A DNA stretch of 64,000 bases from Nocardia nova (GCF_002933465.1 NZ_PSZE01000004.1:186001-250000); one strand, 5' to 3'; positions 49,293-58,822 are shown, counted from the stretch's first letter. A program made the numbers and translations. The notes: generated by a model not told the origin, from the sequence alone.

Positions 49293-51128
49293 TTACAGGC
49301 CGAGATCGGCCTCGAACGCAGCCTCCTCCAGTCGGTGCCTGATGGTGGTCAGGAAGCGGCCGGCGTCGGCGCCGTCGATGAGGCGATGATCGTAGGTCAG
49401 CGGCAGGTAGCACATCGAGCGGATGCCGATGAACTCGCTGCCGTTGTCGGAGATCACCATCGGGCGCTTGACGATCGCACCCGTGCCCAGCATCGCCGCC
49501 TGCGGCGGAAGCAGGATCGGGGTGTCGAACAGGGCGCCCTGGCTGCCGATGTTGGTGATGGTGAATGTGCCGCCGGCCAGCTCGTCGGGCTTCAAGCCGC
49601 CGGTGCGGGCCCGGTTGGCGAGATCGGCGATGGCGCGGGCCAGTCCCGCCAGCGACAGGTCACTGGCGTTGTGGATCACCGGCGAGAGCAGACCCTGCTC
49701 GGTGTCGACCGCGATGCCCAGGTGTACCGAGGAGTGGTAGGTGATCTCCTTGGTGCCCTCGTTGTAGGAGGCGTTGACGTTGGGGTGCACGCCCAGCGCC
49801 TCCACGGCGGCCTTCGCGAAGAACGGCAGGAACGTCAGGTTGACGCCTTCGCGGTCGGCGAAGGCGCTCTTGGCCTTGGCCCGCAGCGCCGCGATCTTGG
49901 TGACGTCGACCTCGTGGGTCTGGGTCAGCTGCGCGGTGGTCTGCAGCGATTCGCGGGTCTTGGTGGCGGTGATCTGCCGGATGCGGTTGGCCTTCTGGAC
50001 CGTGCCGCGCAGTGCCTGTAGCTGTGGACGGGCGCCGGCCGGAGCCTTGGGCGCGGCCGGGGCGGCAGCAGCGGCCGGAGCGGCGGCGGGCTGCGGAGCG
50101 GCCGGGGCCTTCTTGGCCTCCGCCGCCGCGAGCACGTCCTGCTTGCGGATGCGGCCACCGACGCCGGAACCCTTCAGTGTCGACAGATCGACGTTGTTCT
50201 CCTGGGCCAGCTTGCGGACCAGCGGGGTGACGTAGGGGGATTCGCCGTTGCCGGACGCGGTCGACGGCGCGGCTTTGGCCGGAGCTTGCTGGGCCGGTGC
50301 CTGCTGGGCCGGTGCCTGCTGGGCCGGAGCTTGCTGGGCGGGAGCCTGCTGGGCGGGCGCTTCCTGCTTGGCCGGAGCTTGCTGGGGTGCCTGCTGCTGG
50401 GCCGGCGCCTGCTGCGGTGCTTGCTGGGCGAGGGCCTGTTGGGCGGGGGCCTGCTGCTGCGCGGGCGCCGGAGCCGGGGCAGGCGCGGACTGCGCGGCGG
50501 CGGGCGAACCGCTGCCGATCACGCCGAGCTGACCGCCGACCGACACCACGTCGTCCTCGTTCGCGCTGATCTCGAGCAGCGTGCCGGCCACCGGCGACGG
50601 GATTTCGGTGTCGACCTTGTCGGTGGAGACCTCGAGCAGCGGCTCGTCGACCTCGACCTGGTCGCCGACCTGCTTGAGCCAGCGGGTGACGGTGCCCTCG
50701 GTGACGGATTCGCCGAGTTCCGGCATCTTCACCGGGGTGCCGTCGGCGGCGCCGCCGGACTGTGCGGCGGGGGCGGGCTGCTGCGCGGGGGCCTGCTGCG
50801 CGGGCGCTTCCTGCGCGGGCGCGGATTCGGCCGGTGCCTGCTGCGCAGGTGCTTCCTGGGCCGGGGCGGGCGCCGACGGGGATTCCTCACCGGCATCGCC
50901 GATCACGCCCAATTCGCCGCCGACCTCGACGACGTCGTCTTCCTGGGCCACGATCTTGGTGAGCACACCCGCTGCGGGGGACGGGATTTCGGTGTCGACC
51001 TTGTCGGTGGACACTTCGAGCAGGGGCTCGTCGACCTCGACCGTGTCTCCTTCCTGCTTCAGCCACCTGGTCACAGTGCCCTCGGTGACGCTCTCACCAA
51101 GAGCTGGCATCTGGACGGAGAAGGCCAT
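49293..51128 (-). CDS. sucB: dihydrolipoamide acyltransferase E2 (DlaT/SucB)
   Basis: 611-residue E2 subunit of the 2-oxoacid dehydrogenase complexes. Two lipoyl domains, each with the lipoylated lysine in [12 protein letters not shown] (about residues 43 and 170), joined by APAQQ-rich flexible linkers. The E1/E3-binding domain is near residue 300 ([23 protein letters not shown]). The catalytic core ends in [15 protein letters not shown], with His and Asp of HxxxDG. In mycobacteria DlaT also serves the peroxynitrite reductase system. Linker repeats give period-15 DNA repeats at 50280-50470. Depends on LipA, encoded nearby. Confidence 0.96.
   Translation of the reverse strand: MAFSVQMPALGESVTEGTVTRWLKQEGDTVEVDEPLLEVSTDKVDTEIPSPAAGVLTKIVAQEDDVVEVGGELGVIGDAGEESPSAPAPAQEAPAQQAPAESAPAQEAPAQQAPAQQPAPAAQSGGAADGTPVKMPELGESVTEGTVTRWLKQVGDQVEVDEPLLEVSTDKVDTEIPSPVAGTLLEISANEDDVVSVGGQLGVIGSGSPAAAQSAPAPAPAPAQQQAPAQQALAQQAPQQAPAQQQAPQQAPAKQEAPAQQAPAQQAPAQQAPAQQAPAQQAPAKAAPSTASGNGESPYVTPLVRKLAQENNVDLSTLKGSGVGGRIRKQDVLAAAEAKKAPAAPQPAAAPAAAAAPAAPKAPAGARPQLQALRGTVQKANRIRQITATKTRESLQTTAQLTQTHEVDVTKIAALRAKAKSAFADREGVNLTFLPFFAKAAVEALGVHPNVNASYNEGTKEITYHSSVHLGIAVDTEQGLLSPVIHNASDLSLAGLARAIADLANRARTGGLKPDELAGGTFTITNIGSQGALFDTPILLPPQAAMLGTGAIVKRPMVISDNGSEFIGIRSMCYLPLTYDHRLIDGADAGRFLTTIRHRLEEAAFEADLGL
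50280..50470. repeat. 15-bp imperfect coding repeats in the dlaT linker
   Basis: About ten variants of GCCTGCTGGGCCGGT (in plus-strand sense) encode the APAQQ linker between lipoyl domain 2 and the subunit-binding domain. Length may vary between strains without changing frame. Confidence 0.85.
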
Positions 51129-51539
51129 GTCCGTTGACTCCTCTAACTGCTCGACGGGTTCACAACAGTTCGTCTCTCGGCGGGGGCGCGCCGCGGTCGC
51201 GGCGAGCACCCGACTGCCACCGAACATTCCTGTGGCACCGGAGATCCGTGCGGTTCTTGTTCCGGTTCTCCATCCTTGCACTCGCCGTTGCGATACGTAC
51301 CACAGGGCAGGCGGTCGGCGGGCCCATGGCGACATCACAGCCTCCGTGCCGCTGCGGAGAGCTGCTCCGATGTCGATCGTCCGGCGCGGCGTGTCTGGTT
51401 CGACACCCCGCGCGAAACCGCCGGGTTCGGACACGGTGTCCGCGGCGTACCTGGGCCTCCGCCCGAAATGCCCGACAGCTGGCACTATCGATGGATCGGG
51501 GGTGCACGCGCCCGACATTCGAACAGGAGGTAGGCGGCC

Positions 51540-51890
51540 GTGGGGTTGCTCGATCGTTTCCGCGGCGGCCGCGTAGGCAGAGGCGCCGACGCCTCCGATA
51601 TCCGGTATCTGGCCGACTGGGTGCGCACCCACGTCGGTGTCGAGGCGTATATCGAACCCAAGACGACAGTGACCGATGTCACAGCGATTCTTATCGCCGC
51701 GGATGGGGAATGGACGCGCCGGGTCGTGGGCGAGCGCGGCGCACGCCACTTGTCGAGCCGCCTGGGGATTCCCGTCTACGACGTCGGCCGCACCGGTTAC
51801 CCGCAGCGCATGCGCGACTACGACGCCCGCAAACGCATCGAGCGCAAGCGCGCGCTGGAGGTCGATCTGCGAGATCTGTCCGCGGAGTAG
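51540..51890 (+). CDS. conserved small protein next to dlaT and pepA, unknown function
   Basis: 116 residues: [14 protein letters not shown] start, [73 protein letters not shown] at the end. An alpha/beta pattern with a basic C-terminal helix; mycobacteria carry a similar protein annotated as an oxidoreductase, but no cofactor motif is visible. GTG 51540 behind AGGAGG at nine bases. Divergent from dlaT, convergent with pepA. Confidence 0.82.
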   Translation: MGLLDRFRGGRVGRGADASDIRYLADWVRTHVGVEAYIEPKTTVTDVTAILIAADGEWTRRVVGERGARHLSSRLGIPVYDVGRTGYPQRMRDYDARKRIERKRALEVDLRDLSAE

Positions 51891-52020
51891 GCGTCCGCGG
51901 TTCGATACCCGTCAGCCGATCCAGCAGGATAGGCGCCCCGCAACCGTGGCCGGGCAGGGCGCCGACGTCGATGCCGAATCACTCCGGGTGACGGTGACAC
52001 GGGGCGATGGTTACCCGTCG

Positions 52021-52069
52021 ACCGAGACCCCGGACGGCCACGTCCGAGCGTGCCGCCCGGGGTTCTCGC
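52021..52069. terminator. compound hairpin between the 116-aa gene and pepA
   Basis: Outer stem GAGACCCCGG (from 52022) with CCGGGGTTCTC (one bulged T) and inner stem CGGCCACG with CGTGCCG. Lies between two convergent stop codons. Confidence 0.6.
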
Positions 52070-52084
52070 ATGCTGTTGCGTCGC

Positions 52085-53593
52085 TTATTCGCCCGCGATA
52101 TCGGTCAACACGGCGACCAGCGTGCGCACGGGAACACCGGTGCCGCCCTTGCCGATGTAGCCGAACGGCCCGCCGGTGTTGTAGGCCGGACCCGCCACAT
52201 CCAGATGCGCCCACTGCACACCCTCGGGCACGAATTCCTTGAGATAGGTTCCGGCGACCAGCATGCCGCCCCAGCGGTGCGGGGACACGTTGGCCAAATC
52301 GGCGACCTTCGAATTCAGGTCGGCGCGCAATTCGCTGGGCAGTGGCATCGGCCAGCCGTTCTCGCCGACCTCCTGCGACAGCCGCGCGACCCGATCGCGG
52401 AACTCCTCGGTGCCCATCACGCCGGGAGTGCGGGTGCCGAGTGCGACCATCTGCGCGCCGGTCAGCGTCGCGACGTCGATCAGGTAGTCCGGATTGTCCT
52501 CGCCCGCGCGCACGATCGCGTCGGCCAGGATCAGCCGGCCCTCGGCGTCGGTGTTGATGACCTCGATCGTGGTGCCGCCGTACTGGGTGAGCACATCACC
52601 GGGACGCTGCGCGGTTGCCGAGGGCATGTTCTCGGCCATCGGGACCGTCGCCGTGACCGTGATCGGGAGCCCGAGCCGCGCCGCCACCAGTGTGGTCGCG
52701 ATGACCGCCGCGGCGCCACCCATATCGGAGGTCATGTTTTCCATATTGGCCGCCGGTTTGATGGAGATGCCGCCGGTGTCGAAGGTGATGCCCTTACCGA
52801 TCAGGGCGACCTTCGTGTCCCCGCCGGAGTAGGTGATGCGGATCAGCCGCGGCGGACGTGCGGAGCCCTTGCCGACGCCGACGATGCCGCCGTAACCGGC
52901 CGCCTCCAACTGCTTCTCGTCGAGGATCTCCACCTCGAGTCCCGCCGCACGCGCCAATTCGGCTGCGCGCTCGGCGAATTCGGCCGGGAAGAGGGCGTTC
53001 GGGGGAGTGTTGACGAAATCGCGCGCCGTCGCGACCGCCTCGGCGACGGTCTGGGCGCGGAACAGTTCCTCCTCGCCGGAATCGGCTGTGGGAACCAGGA
53101 ATTCGACGCGCTGTAGTGGCCGCTCGGCCGGTTTGGGCGCGGACTTGTCGGACTTGAACGTGGTGAAGGTGTAGGCGCCGAGGTAGAAGCCCTCGGCGGC
53201 GGCGCCCAGATCCAGTCCGGACAGCGTGGTGACGGCCGTGGCGGTGCCGGCGAGCGAGCGGGCGGCCACACCGGCGGATTTGCGGATCTGCTCGGCGTCC
53301 AGCGCGTCCTGTCCGCCGAGTCCGACCGCGAGCACGCTGGTCGCGCCGAGCCCATCCGGTGCCGGGATCCGGGTCAGCTCCTCGGCCTTACCCTTCGCGC
53401 CGACGGCCAGCAGCGAGGCCAGCAACTGCTCCCGGGTGCCGGCATCGAGGACCGCGTCGAAAACGTCGGCCGCGGCGATCACGGGCCCGTCGTCGGTGGA
53501 CAGAAGTCCGACCACGAGGACATCGGTGTCGGGGCCGATGCTCTCGGTACGTGCCAATTCCGGGCCGAGTGAACGATCTGCAACAGCTGTCAT
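52085..53593 (-). CDS. pepA: leucyl aminopeptidase (M17)
   Basis: 502-residue cytosolic dizinc aminopeptidase (PepB, Rv2213, in mycobacteria). Metal-binding motifs: [17 protein letters not shown] with the ligand Lys/Asp, SDMGGAAAV, and the M17 signature [21 protein letters not shown] follows. The N-terminal macro-like domain is normal. ATG 53593 lies six bases after TAACCT, so the transcript is probably leaderless. Confidence 0.96.
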   Translation of the reverse strand: MTAVADRSLGPELARTESIGPDTDVLVVGLLSTDDGPVIAAADVFDAVLDAGTREQLLASLLAVGAKGKAEELTRIPAPDGLGATSVLAVGLGGQDALDAEQIRKSAGVAARSLAGTATAVTTLSGLDLGAAAEGFYLGAYTFTTFKSDKSAPKPAERPLQRVEFLVPTADSGEEELFRAQTVAEAVATARDFVNTPPNALFPAEFAERAAELARAAGLEVEILDEKQLEAAGYGGIVGVGKGSARPPRLIRITYSGGDTKVALIGKGITFDTGGISIKPAANMENMTSDMGGAAAVIATTLVAARLGLPITVTATVPMAENMPSATAQRPGDVLTQYGGTTIEVINTDAEGRLILADAIVRAGEDNPDYLIDVATLTGAQMVALGTRTPGVMGTEEFRDRVARLSQEVGENGWPMPLPSELRADLNSKVADLANVSPHRWGGMLVAGTYLKEFVPEGVQWAHLDVAGPAYNTGGPFGYIGKGGTGVPVRTLVAVLTDIAGE

Positions 53594-53605
53594 GCGCCCA
53601 GGTTA
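53594..53605 (-). promoter_or_regulatory. leaderless promoter -10 of pepA
   Basis: TAACCT (complement of 53600-53605), six bases, ATG 53593. Confidence 0.5.
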
Positions 53606-53737
53606 CTGGGTGGGGGTCTGAGCACCACGGCGAGCGATGCGGTCGAAGGCGGCAGCGCGCGAACCACGCAGGCCACTGCGGCCACCACCGCGCACGGAAT
53701 TCTCCGGTGCCGGCCGGTGAGAGCATGCCATTGCGGC

Positions 53738-54400
53738 TCACTCCTCGTCGGTCTGCGCCGACAGCGGCACGCCGGTGTGGAAGAACCGAATGAGCCGGCC
53801 GATCCGCACGCAGTGTGCGGCGCAGCGCTCGAAATGGTGTGCCAACAGGGCCGTTTCGACCGCCATCACGTTGCCGTGCCGCCAGCTGTCGCCGGCGACC
53901 GCCCGCAGCAGTTGCTGCTGGAGCTGTTCGATCGCCGGATCCGGCGGAATCAAGGTGGTGTCCGGCTCGACCTGCTGGGCCGAGATCACCGCGATGGCCG
54001 CGGCGGTGAGGTCGACCAGCGCCGCGGCCATCGCCGAGAGTTGATGCGTGATGTCCTCGGGCGCCACGGGTTCCGGGAAGTTCCGCACCACGCCGTCGGC
54101 CACCCGGCTGAGCCCGCCCGCGATGCCGGACAGATCCTCCGCAATCTGGATCGCGGTCACCACATTGCGCAGATCCCGCGCGACCGGCGCCTCCAGGGCG
54201 AGCAGAATCACCGACCGGTCCTCGCATTTGGCGTGCTCGGCCTGGATTCTCTCCTCCAGCGCGAACACCTCGTAGGCAGCGGTCAGATCGGCGTTCTCGA
54301 TCGCCACCGCGGCGCGTTCGGCCGCCTCGTGTGCCAACCGAGCCATATGAGCGAGCTCTTCGGTGAGCGCCGCGAGTTCGGAGGAGAATTTCGTTCGCAC
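53738..54400 (-). CDS. phoU: PhoU-like phosphate signalling protein
   Basis: 220-residue all-helical PhoU protein. Two three-helix PhoU repeats: RTKFSSELAALTEELAHMARLAHEA at the start, then LALEAPVARDLRNVVTAIQIAEDLSGIA, and in the second half AHHFERCAAHCVRIGRLIRFF. The E/DxxxD metal sites are partly kept. No pst genes nearby, so it is an additional PhoU copy or a stand-alone regulator. Start chosen at GTG 54400, since PhoU proteins begin MRTxF; an extension to 54445 would include the promoter palindrome. Confidence 0.88.
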   Translation of the reverse strand: MRTKFSSELAALTEELAHMARLAHEAAERAAVAIENADLTAAYEVFALEERIQAEHAKCEDRSVILLALEAPVARDLRNVVTAIQIAEDLSGIAGGLSRVADGVVRNFPEPVAPEDITHQLSAMAAALVDLTAAAIAVISAQQVEPDTTLIPPDPAIEQLQQQLLRAVAGDSWRHGNVMAVETALLAHHFERCAAHCVRIGRLIRFFHTGVPLSAQTDEE

Positions 54401-54430
54401 TCTGGTATCTTCGCCGCCCGCCGCGCCGAA

Positions 54431-54446
54431 CGTGCGATATCGCACG
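54431..54446. promoter_or_regulatory. 16-bp perfect palindrome between phoU and parA
   Basis: CGTGCGATATCGCACG is fully symmetric and lies in the 126-bp divergent promoter region, 31 bp before the phoU start and 81 bp before parA. It differs from the parS consensus. Candidate operator. Confidence 0.55.
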
Positions 54447-54526
54447 AAAAGTCGTCGAATATCCGCCTCGCGGGCCGGTGTCGCGCAGTGCCGCAGCGGG
54501 TGTCGATCATTAAGGTGTAGCGCACC

Positions 54527-55618
54527 GTGCCGACGGTTGTGCGAATGGAGGGTCTCGGGCTGGTGGAGTTACAAAGCGAGACATTATCCGGACAGCGCAG
54601 GGAATCGGTCGAGGTCGTGGGTCCGCTCGACGCGGCGCAGCCGGCGAATGCGGCGGCGGGCGACGAGGACGGTTTCGATTGGCTGGGCCGTACCCGGGCG
54701 GGCCGGGTGCTGCGGCTGGAACGGCCGCAACGGATCTGGGAGGCCGAGCACACTCCAGGCCGCTCGCGCCCGTATGTGGTGGCGACCTTCAACTTGAAGG
54801 GCGGGGTGGGCAAGACCACCACCACGGCCGCGCTGGCCGAAATCCTGTCCGCCGAATTCGACAAGCGGGTCCTGCTGATCGATCTGGATCCGCAGGCCAA
54901 TCTCACCGCGATGATGGTCGGCGAAAACCGCTCGGTGGAACTGGATTCCGCCGACCGCACGCTGGCCGCGATCTTCGCCGCCGCTCTGGCCGGGCGCCCC
55001 GCGCCCGATGTGCGCGCGCTGATCCAGCACGAGGTGTCGCCCATGCACGCCGTCACCACCGTTGATCTGCTGCCCGCCTCGCCGAAATTGATTGCGCTGC
55101 AGGACGAGATGCCCGCACTGCGCCACGGCGAGCCCACCACGGTGCTGGCTCGCGCGCTGTCGGGGGTGCTCGAGGACTACGACTACGTCCTCGTCGACTG
55201 CCCGCCGAACCTCGGCCCGATCACCCAGAACGGCTTGCGGTTGTCCGACGGGTACGTGATCCCCACCATCCCGGACATCATGTCCACCTACGGAATTCCG
55301 CCGGTGCAGGCGCATCTGCGCCACCTCGCCGCGCGGTGGGGCGACCCGCTGGAGGAGGTCGGCGTCGTGGTCACCAAGTACCGGCGGTCCTCCGCGGTCC
55401 ACCGCACCACCCTGGAGATCCTGCAGGCCAATCGCACCCTGCCGCGACTGTTCCCGACCCGCATCCCCGACTCCAATCAGATCGCCGCCGCGGCCGCGTT
55501 CACCGACTTCGGAAGTTTGCGAAGGAAATACGGGACGGGCGGGCAGTTTCTGGCCCTGCGCGAACTGACCGCGGATTTCCTCGCGACGACGCGGATAACC
55601 CTCGCGTGGGGGCGGTGA
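54527..55618 (+). CDS. orphan ParA/Soj-like ATPase
   Basis: 363-residue deviant Walker ATPase. After a 75-residue extension comes the P-loop TFNLKGGVGKTTTTAALAE (near residue 90, with the signature Lys), LLIDLDPQANLTAMM as Walker A', and YVLVDCPPNLGPITQNGL as Walker B. No parB gene or parS consensus is adjacent, so it probably positions something other than the chromosome origin. GTG 54527 behind AAGGTG; ATG 54545 is an alternative. Confidence 0.9.
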   Translation: MPTVVRMEGLGLVELQSETLSGQRRESVEVVGPLDAAQPANAAAGDEDGFDWLGRTRAGRVLRLERPQRIWEAEHTPGRSRPYVVATFNLKGGVGKTTTTAALAEILSAEFDKRVLLIDLDPQANLTAMMVGENRSVELDSADRTLAAIFAAALAGRPAPDVRALIQHEVSPMHAVTTVDLLPASPKLIALQDEMPALRHGEPTTVLARALSGVLEDYDYVLVDCPPNLGPITQNGLRLSDGYVIPTIPDIMSTYGIPPVQAHLRHLAARWGDPLEEVGVVVTKYRRSSAVHRTTLEILQANRTLPRLFPTRIPDSNQIAAAAAFTDFGSLRRKYGTGGQFLALRELTADFLATTRITLAWGR

Positions 55619-55652
55619 GGACCGCAGGCCACAAGCAACGACCCGCCAGTTC

Positions 55653-55699
55653 GTCAATCACGCATTGACATTTTCCTTATATGTCAACTGTTGGTTGAC
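55653..55699. promoter_or_regulatory. twin 17-bp operators, 30 bp apart
   Basis: Two perfect inverted repeats of the form GTCAAY-N5-RTTGAC: GTCAAT-CACGC-ATTGAC at 55653-55669 and GTCAAC-TGTTG-GTTGAC at 55683-55699. The AT-rich DNA between contains TTATAT. They lie immediately upstream of a dead methyltransferase gene. A dimeric regulator bound cooperatively on one DNA face (30 bp is three turns) is likely. Confidence 0.75.
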
Positions 55700-55970
55700 G
55701 CATATGGCGGCCCGCCCTACCCGCAAGCCATGATCGACCGCATCGTCGCGGCGAGCCCGGGCCCGAGCTACCTGAACACCGGCTGTGGAACCGGCATCGA
55801 AGCGCGGCAGTTCCGGGCGTGCTGGGTGTCGAACCCGACACCCGCTGACGCGAGCTCCGGCAGAGGTGGTGGATCAGGTGCTCGCGGGCGCCGGCGCGGC
55901 CATCGACGCGATGGGCGGCGGCTTCACGATGCCGTACGCCACCGTGGTCCTCACCGCCGCCCGGCTGTGA
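55691..55970 (+). pseudogene. class I SAM-dependent methyltransferase remnant
   Basis: The start YGGPPYPQAMIDRIVAASPG with NTGCGTGIEARQF is motif I and flank of a methyltransferase (usually VLDVGCGTGIAARQF). The frame then fails after about 45 codons. A +1 frame regains a methyltransferase C-terminus, PAEVVDQVLAGAGAAIDAMG then GGFTMPYATVVLTAARL, ending at 55970. About two thirds of a roughly 260-residue protein is missing, so this is an internal deletion with loss of frame. Confidence 0.8.
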
Positions 55971-56061
55971 GGTGACTCACACCTCCGGTCCGATGGAACC
56001 GCCACGCCTCGGGAGCGTCCAAACCCATGACGGACAACACCTTTCGAGACAAGGAATCGGC

Positions 56062-56352
56062 ATGATACGCACTACTGCCGCACTTCTCGCCTCCGCCGCG
56101 ATCGTGGGCTTCGGCCTGACGGCCGCGCAGGCGGCGGCTCCGCTCGCACCGGCACAGCATCAGGCCGTGGAACCGTCGGCCGCGCAGAACGGCTGCCCGC
56201 CCCCGCCGATCGGCCCGGACGGTCGCCCGCTGCCGCCGCCGCGGGGTGTGGACGGCAAGCCGCTGCCCCCGCCCACCGGCGCGGATGGGAAGCCGTGCCC
56301 GCCGCCGATCGGCCCCGACGGCCGTCCCTTGCCCCCGCCGCCCGGCGCCTGA
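56062..56352 (+). CDS. secreted proline-rich repeat protein
   Basis: 96 residues. Signal peptide (LLASAAIVGFGLTAAQAAA, cleavage near 25), a short linker, then about four and a half 11-residue repeats of the form PPPxGxDGxPL from residue 47 on. Two cysteines, one in the repeat, could bridge. The DNA repeats with a 33-bp period. AAGGAA before ATG 56062. Similar proline-rich exported peptides occur in Nocardia and mycobacteria; function unknown. Confidence 0.75.
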   Translation: MIRTTAALLASAAIVGFGLTAAQAAAPLAPAQHQAVEPSAAQNGCPPPPIGPDGRPLPPPRGVDGKPLPPPTGADGKPCPPPIGPDGRPLPPPPGA

Positions 56353-56400
56353 CGCGGTATCTGCCTCGCGCGCACGACCAATCACTGCCGGCGGTGCCGG

Positions 56401-56565
56401 GTGGGCACCCAGGCCGATGTCGCTGATGCCATCCGCTACGTCATCGGCGCGGACTACGTCAGCGGCACGGTGTTGCCGGCGGACGGCGGGTTCACGGTCA
56501 CACAAGCGCTTGCGCTAACGGACGATGTCGTAACGGGCGCAGGCGAATTCACCGTTGCGCGCTAG
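56401..56565 (+). pseudogene. C-terminal fragment of an SDR dehydrogenase
   Basis: Reads ADVADAIRYVIG then ADYVSGTVLPADGGFTV, which is the C-terminal SDR pattern (xxVADAVxFL, GxxLxVDGG), and ends at a stop at 56563-56565. No catalytic or cofactor part exists upstream. The 3' end overlaps the DHFR-like gene on the other strand. Confidence 0.75.
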
Positions 56566-57048
56566 TTCGGTCAGCTTCATCTCGATCCGGCGGGGCAGCA
56601 GCGGCTGTCCCGCCCCGAGGGTGATCGGCGCGATCGATACACACACCTCGTCCAGCAAACCGTGGTCGGCGAACTGCCCCGCCAGCTCGCCGCCGCCGAC
56701 GATCCAGATGCTCTTGCCCGCCGCGGCCTCGGCCATCTCCTTGTGCACGACGGTGACCGGCTGCTGGGTGTACCGCACGTCGGCCCCGTCGGTGCGCGGG
56801 GCGAAGTCGCGGTGGGTGAGGACCCACGCGGGCATCGCGTACGGCCATTCCATATCGGGATGGTTGTCGAGGATCCACCGGTAGGTGTTGGCGCCCATGG
56901 CGATGGCACCGATATCGGCGATGAACGCGTCGTAACCCATCGGTCCGTCGTTGTCGACCTGCCGGGTCAGCAGCCAGTCCAGTTGATGGTCCGGTGTGGC
57001 GATGAATCCGTCCAGGGTGGTGGCGGTGTAGTACACGGTGCGGGGCAT
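56515..57048 (-). CDS. dihydrofolate reductase family (RibD C-terminal-like) protein
   Basis: 177 residues of the RibD_C/DHFR-like family: YYTATTLDGFIATPDHQLDWL start, AIAMGANTYRWIL, WVLTHRDF, IWIVGGGELAGQFADHGLLDEVCVSIAPITLGAGQPLLP. These stand-alone proteins are NADPH-dependent reductases of unknown substrate. ATG 57048 has GAGAGG six bases upstream. The alternative ATG 57054 overlaps the AraC stop as ATGA. Operon with the AraC gene either way. Confidence 0.9.
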   Translation of the reverse strand: MPRTVYYTATTLDGFIATPDHQLDWLLTRQVDNDGPMGYDAFIADIGAIAMGANTYRWILDNHPDMEWPYAMPAWVLTHRDFAPRTDGADVRYTQQPVTVVHKEMAEAAAGKSIWIVGGGELAGQFADHGLLDEVCVSIAPITLGAGQPLLPRRIEMKLTELARNGEFACARYDIVR

Positions 57049-57050
57049 GG

Positions 57051-57968
57051 TCATCCTCTCCTGCGCAACCACATGATCGGGTCGCCGTTGTCGTGTTCGG
57101 TTGTCTGGTCGGGAAATTCGCGGTCGAGCCATTGGCGTACCAGCAGTCGCCGGTAGGCCGAATAGGTCAGAACGTGGGCGATCACGGAGCCGAGGACGAA
57201 ACTCTCCGGCGGTTCGCACAGGGCGTCGATCAGGGTGTCGTCCCAGCCGCCGCGGCGGTCGATGTCGCGGACGGTATCCAGCCATCGCGGCACCACCTGC
57301 TCGAATCGCCGTCTCAGCTCGGGGAGATCGTCGGATCCACGGTCGGGTTGATCGGTGCCTTCGATCGAGGCCAGCCACACCTGTTTGGTCCACACCAGGG
57401 TCGCGAGGACGGTCGCGATCGACGCGTCCGGTCCGTCCCACGCCAGCACCGCCGCCGTCGAACGCTGCCGCCGGTACCGATCGTCGTCGAGGCTTTTCGC
57501 CCTATCGAGGAGTTCGCGCGTGTCCTCCACGTCGTGGTGCAGCAGCAGCGACGTCGGATCCATATCGTGTCTGCCTTTCGGTTCGCCCTCCACCCACAGC
57601 GACATCGGCGGGTGAAAATGGATCCCGTTCACCGCGGGAAGCCAACGGGTGCGGGATGCGGCCGGGGTCGCGCTGGGCGGATGTCCGTAGGCGCGGCTGT
57701 AGGCCCGGCTGAACCCCTCGACCGTGTCGTATCCGGCCGCGAAGGCCACGTCCGTCACCGCCGCCCCACCACTCAACTGCCAGGCGGCGCGTTCCAGCAG
57801 CACTCGCCGCCGCATCGCCACGGGCGACTCGCCGGTGCCGCGCGAGAATTGCCGGGAGAAGTGATAGGGCGAGACGAAGGCCCCCTGCGCCATCGCGCTC
57901 AGCGTGGTGTTGTTCTCGTCGAGAACGGAATCGAGCAGTTCCCGTAATCGGTCACGTCCGGTCGTCAC
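57051..57968 (-). CDS. AraC family regulator with DinB-like C-terminal domain
   Basis: 305 residues. Two helix-turn-helix motifs at the N-terminus: MAQGAFVSPYHFSRQFSRGTG (about 26-46) and VTDVAFAAGYDTVEGFSRAYSRAYG (about 71-95). A 200-residue DinB/DUF664-type helical domain follows, with LHHDVEDTRELLDRA and VLTYSAYRRLLVRQWL, which may bind a ligand. GTG 57968. Probably controls itself and the DHFR-like gene it overlaps. Confidence 0.9.
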   Translation of the reverse strand: MTTGRDRLRELLDSVLDENNTTLSAMAQGAFVSPYHFSRQFSRGTGESPVAMRRRVLLERAAWQLSGGAAVTDVAFAAGYDTVEGFSRAYSRAYGHPPSATPAASRTRWLPAVNGIHFHPPMSLWVEGEPKGRHDMDPTSLLLHHDVEDTRELLDRAKSLDDDRYRRQRSTAAVLAWDGPDASIATVLATLVWTKQVWLASIEGTDQPDRGSDDLPELRRRFEQVVPRWLDTVRDIDRRGGWDDTLIDALCEPPESFVLGSVIAHVLTYSAYRRLLVRQWLDREFPDQTTEHDNGDPIMWLRRRG

Positions 57969-58051
57969 ACCGTTCAGTGTGGTCGGCGCGGGTTATCTCG
58001 CGCTTGACCGATCTTGCGCATGTCCGCGCGAACCGGCTCCGTGCCGTGCGC

Positions 58052-58474
58052 TCACACCCGGTAGTGCCGCCGGGGCCCGTACCCGGGCGGGCCGTATCCG
58101 CGGCGGTGGTGGATGAACAGGAAGAACAGCGCCGGGAAGACGAAGAACGGAATCATATGTGTCGTGGCGACGATCACCACCGCGACCACCACGGCGGCCA
58201 GCAGCAGGGCCGGGAACATCGGTCGTGGCCGCCGCTGCTCCCGCTGTGGGCGGGCCGGCGGGGCGGGTTGCGGACGCGGCAGGTCGGCGAACAGGACGGT
58301 CAGGTCGGCGGCCGTCTTCGCGGCATAGGCGCGGCTCACGCGCTCGTCGTATTCGTCGAGCTCGAGGCGCCCGGCCGCGAAATGGTCGCCGAGCGCGGCC
58401 GCGGCCTGTTCACGTTCGGCTGTGCCGACGCGGACGCTCGGCGACCCGAACACCGCGGGGTCGAAATCGGTCAT
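58052..58474 (-). CDS. DUF1707 (SHOCT-like) membrane protein
   Basis: 140 residues. N-terminal DUF1707 motif VRVGTAEREQAAAALGDHFAAGRLELDEYDERVSRAY with A-K-T-A-x-x-L-x-x-L-F-x-D-L-P after it. Proline/arginine linker, then a hydrophobic stretch of about 35 residues (FPALLLAAVVVAVVIVATTH and FFVFPALFFLFIH), likely two helices, and a basic Gly/Arg tail. Family of unknown function in Actinobacteria. Confidence 0.92.
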   Translation of the reverse strand: MTDFDPAVFGSPSVRVGTAEREQAAAALGDHFAAGRLELDEYDERVSRAYAAKTAADLTVLFADLPRPQPAPPARPQREQRRPRPMFPALLLAAVVVAVVIVATTHMIPFFVFPALFFLFIHHRRGYGPPGYGPRRHYRV

Positions 58475-58822
58475 GGCAACCGCCTTACCGGGAAAACGAA
58501 ATCACGATGCACCCAGCGTAGGACGCTTCGGCGAATCGTGCCCGTGCCCGTGGGCGTATCCACGGCTACGCCCCTCGACGGACCCGGCGTGTACCCCCTG
58601 GCGCGTACGGTGTGGCTCAGTCCCGGATGAGCCCCGGATGCGCGAGGAAAATACCCGGAAGCCTTGCGGTGAAACACTATTCACCGCGTCGGCGCAGGTC
58701 GCGAAAGTGTCGGATTTCGCACAGCTGCGAGCGGCGGCGACCTTCGGTTTCGCTCGGTAGCGTGGCTGGAAACCCGAGAGACAGCAAGCCCGAGATACAG
58801 CCATCGCAAGGAGTTGGAAGCC
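58475..58822. other. 348-bp divergent intergenic region, DUF1707 / MscS
   Basis: No gene supported. A short inverted repeat GCGAAA (58701-58706) / TTTCGC (58715-58720) and the mscS ribosome site AAGGAG (58808-58813) are visible. Confidence 0.6.

Noticed and set aside
50280..50470. CRISPR or minisatellite from repeats in dlaT
   Set aside because: In-frame APAQQ linker codons of a real E2 protein.
54401..54445. Longer PhoU starting at 54445
   Set aside because: PhoU family proteins begin at the RTKF segment; the extension runs over the promoter palindrome.
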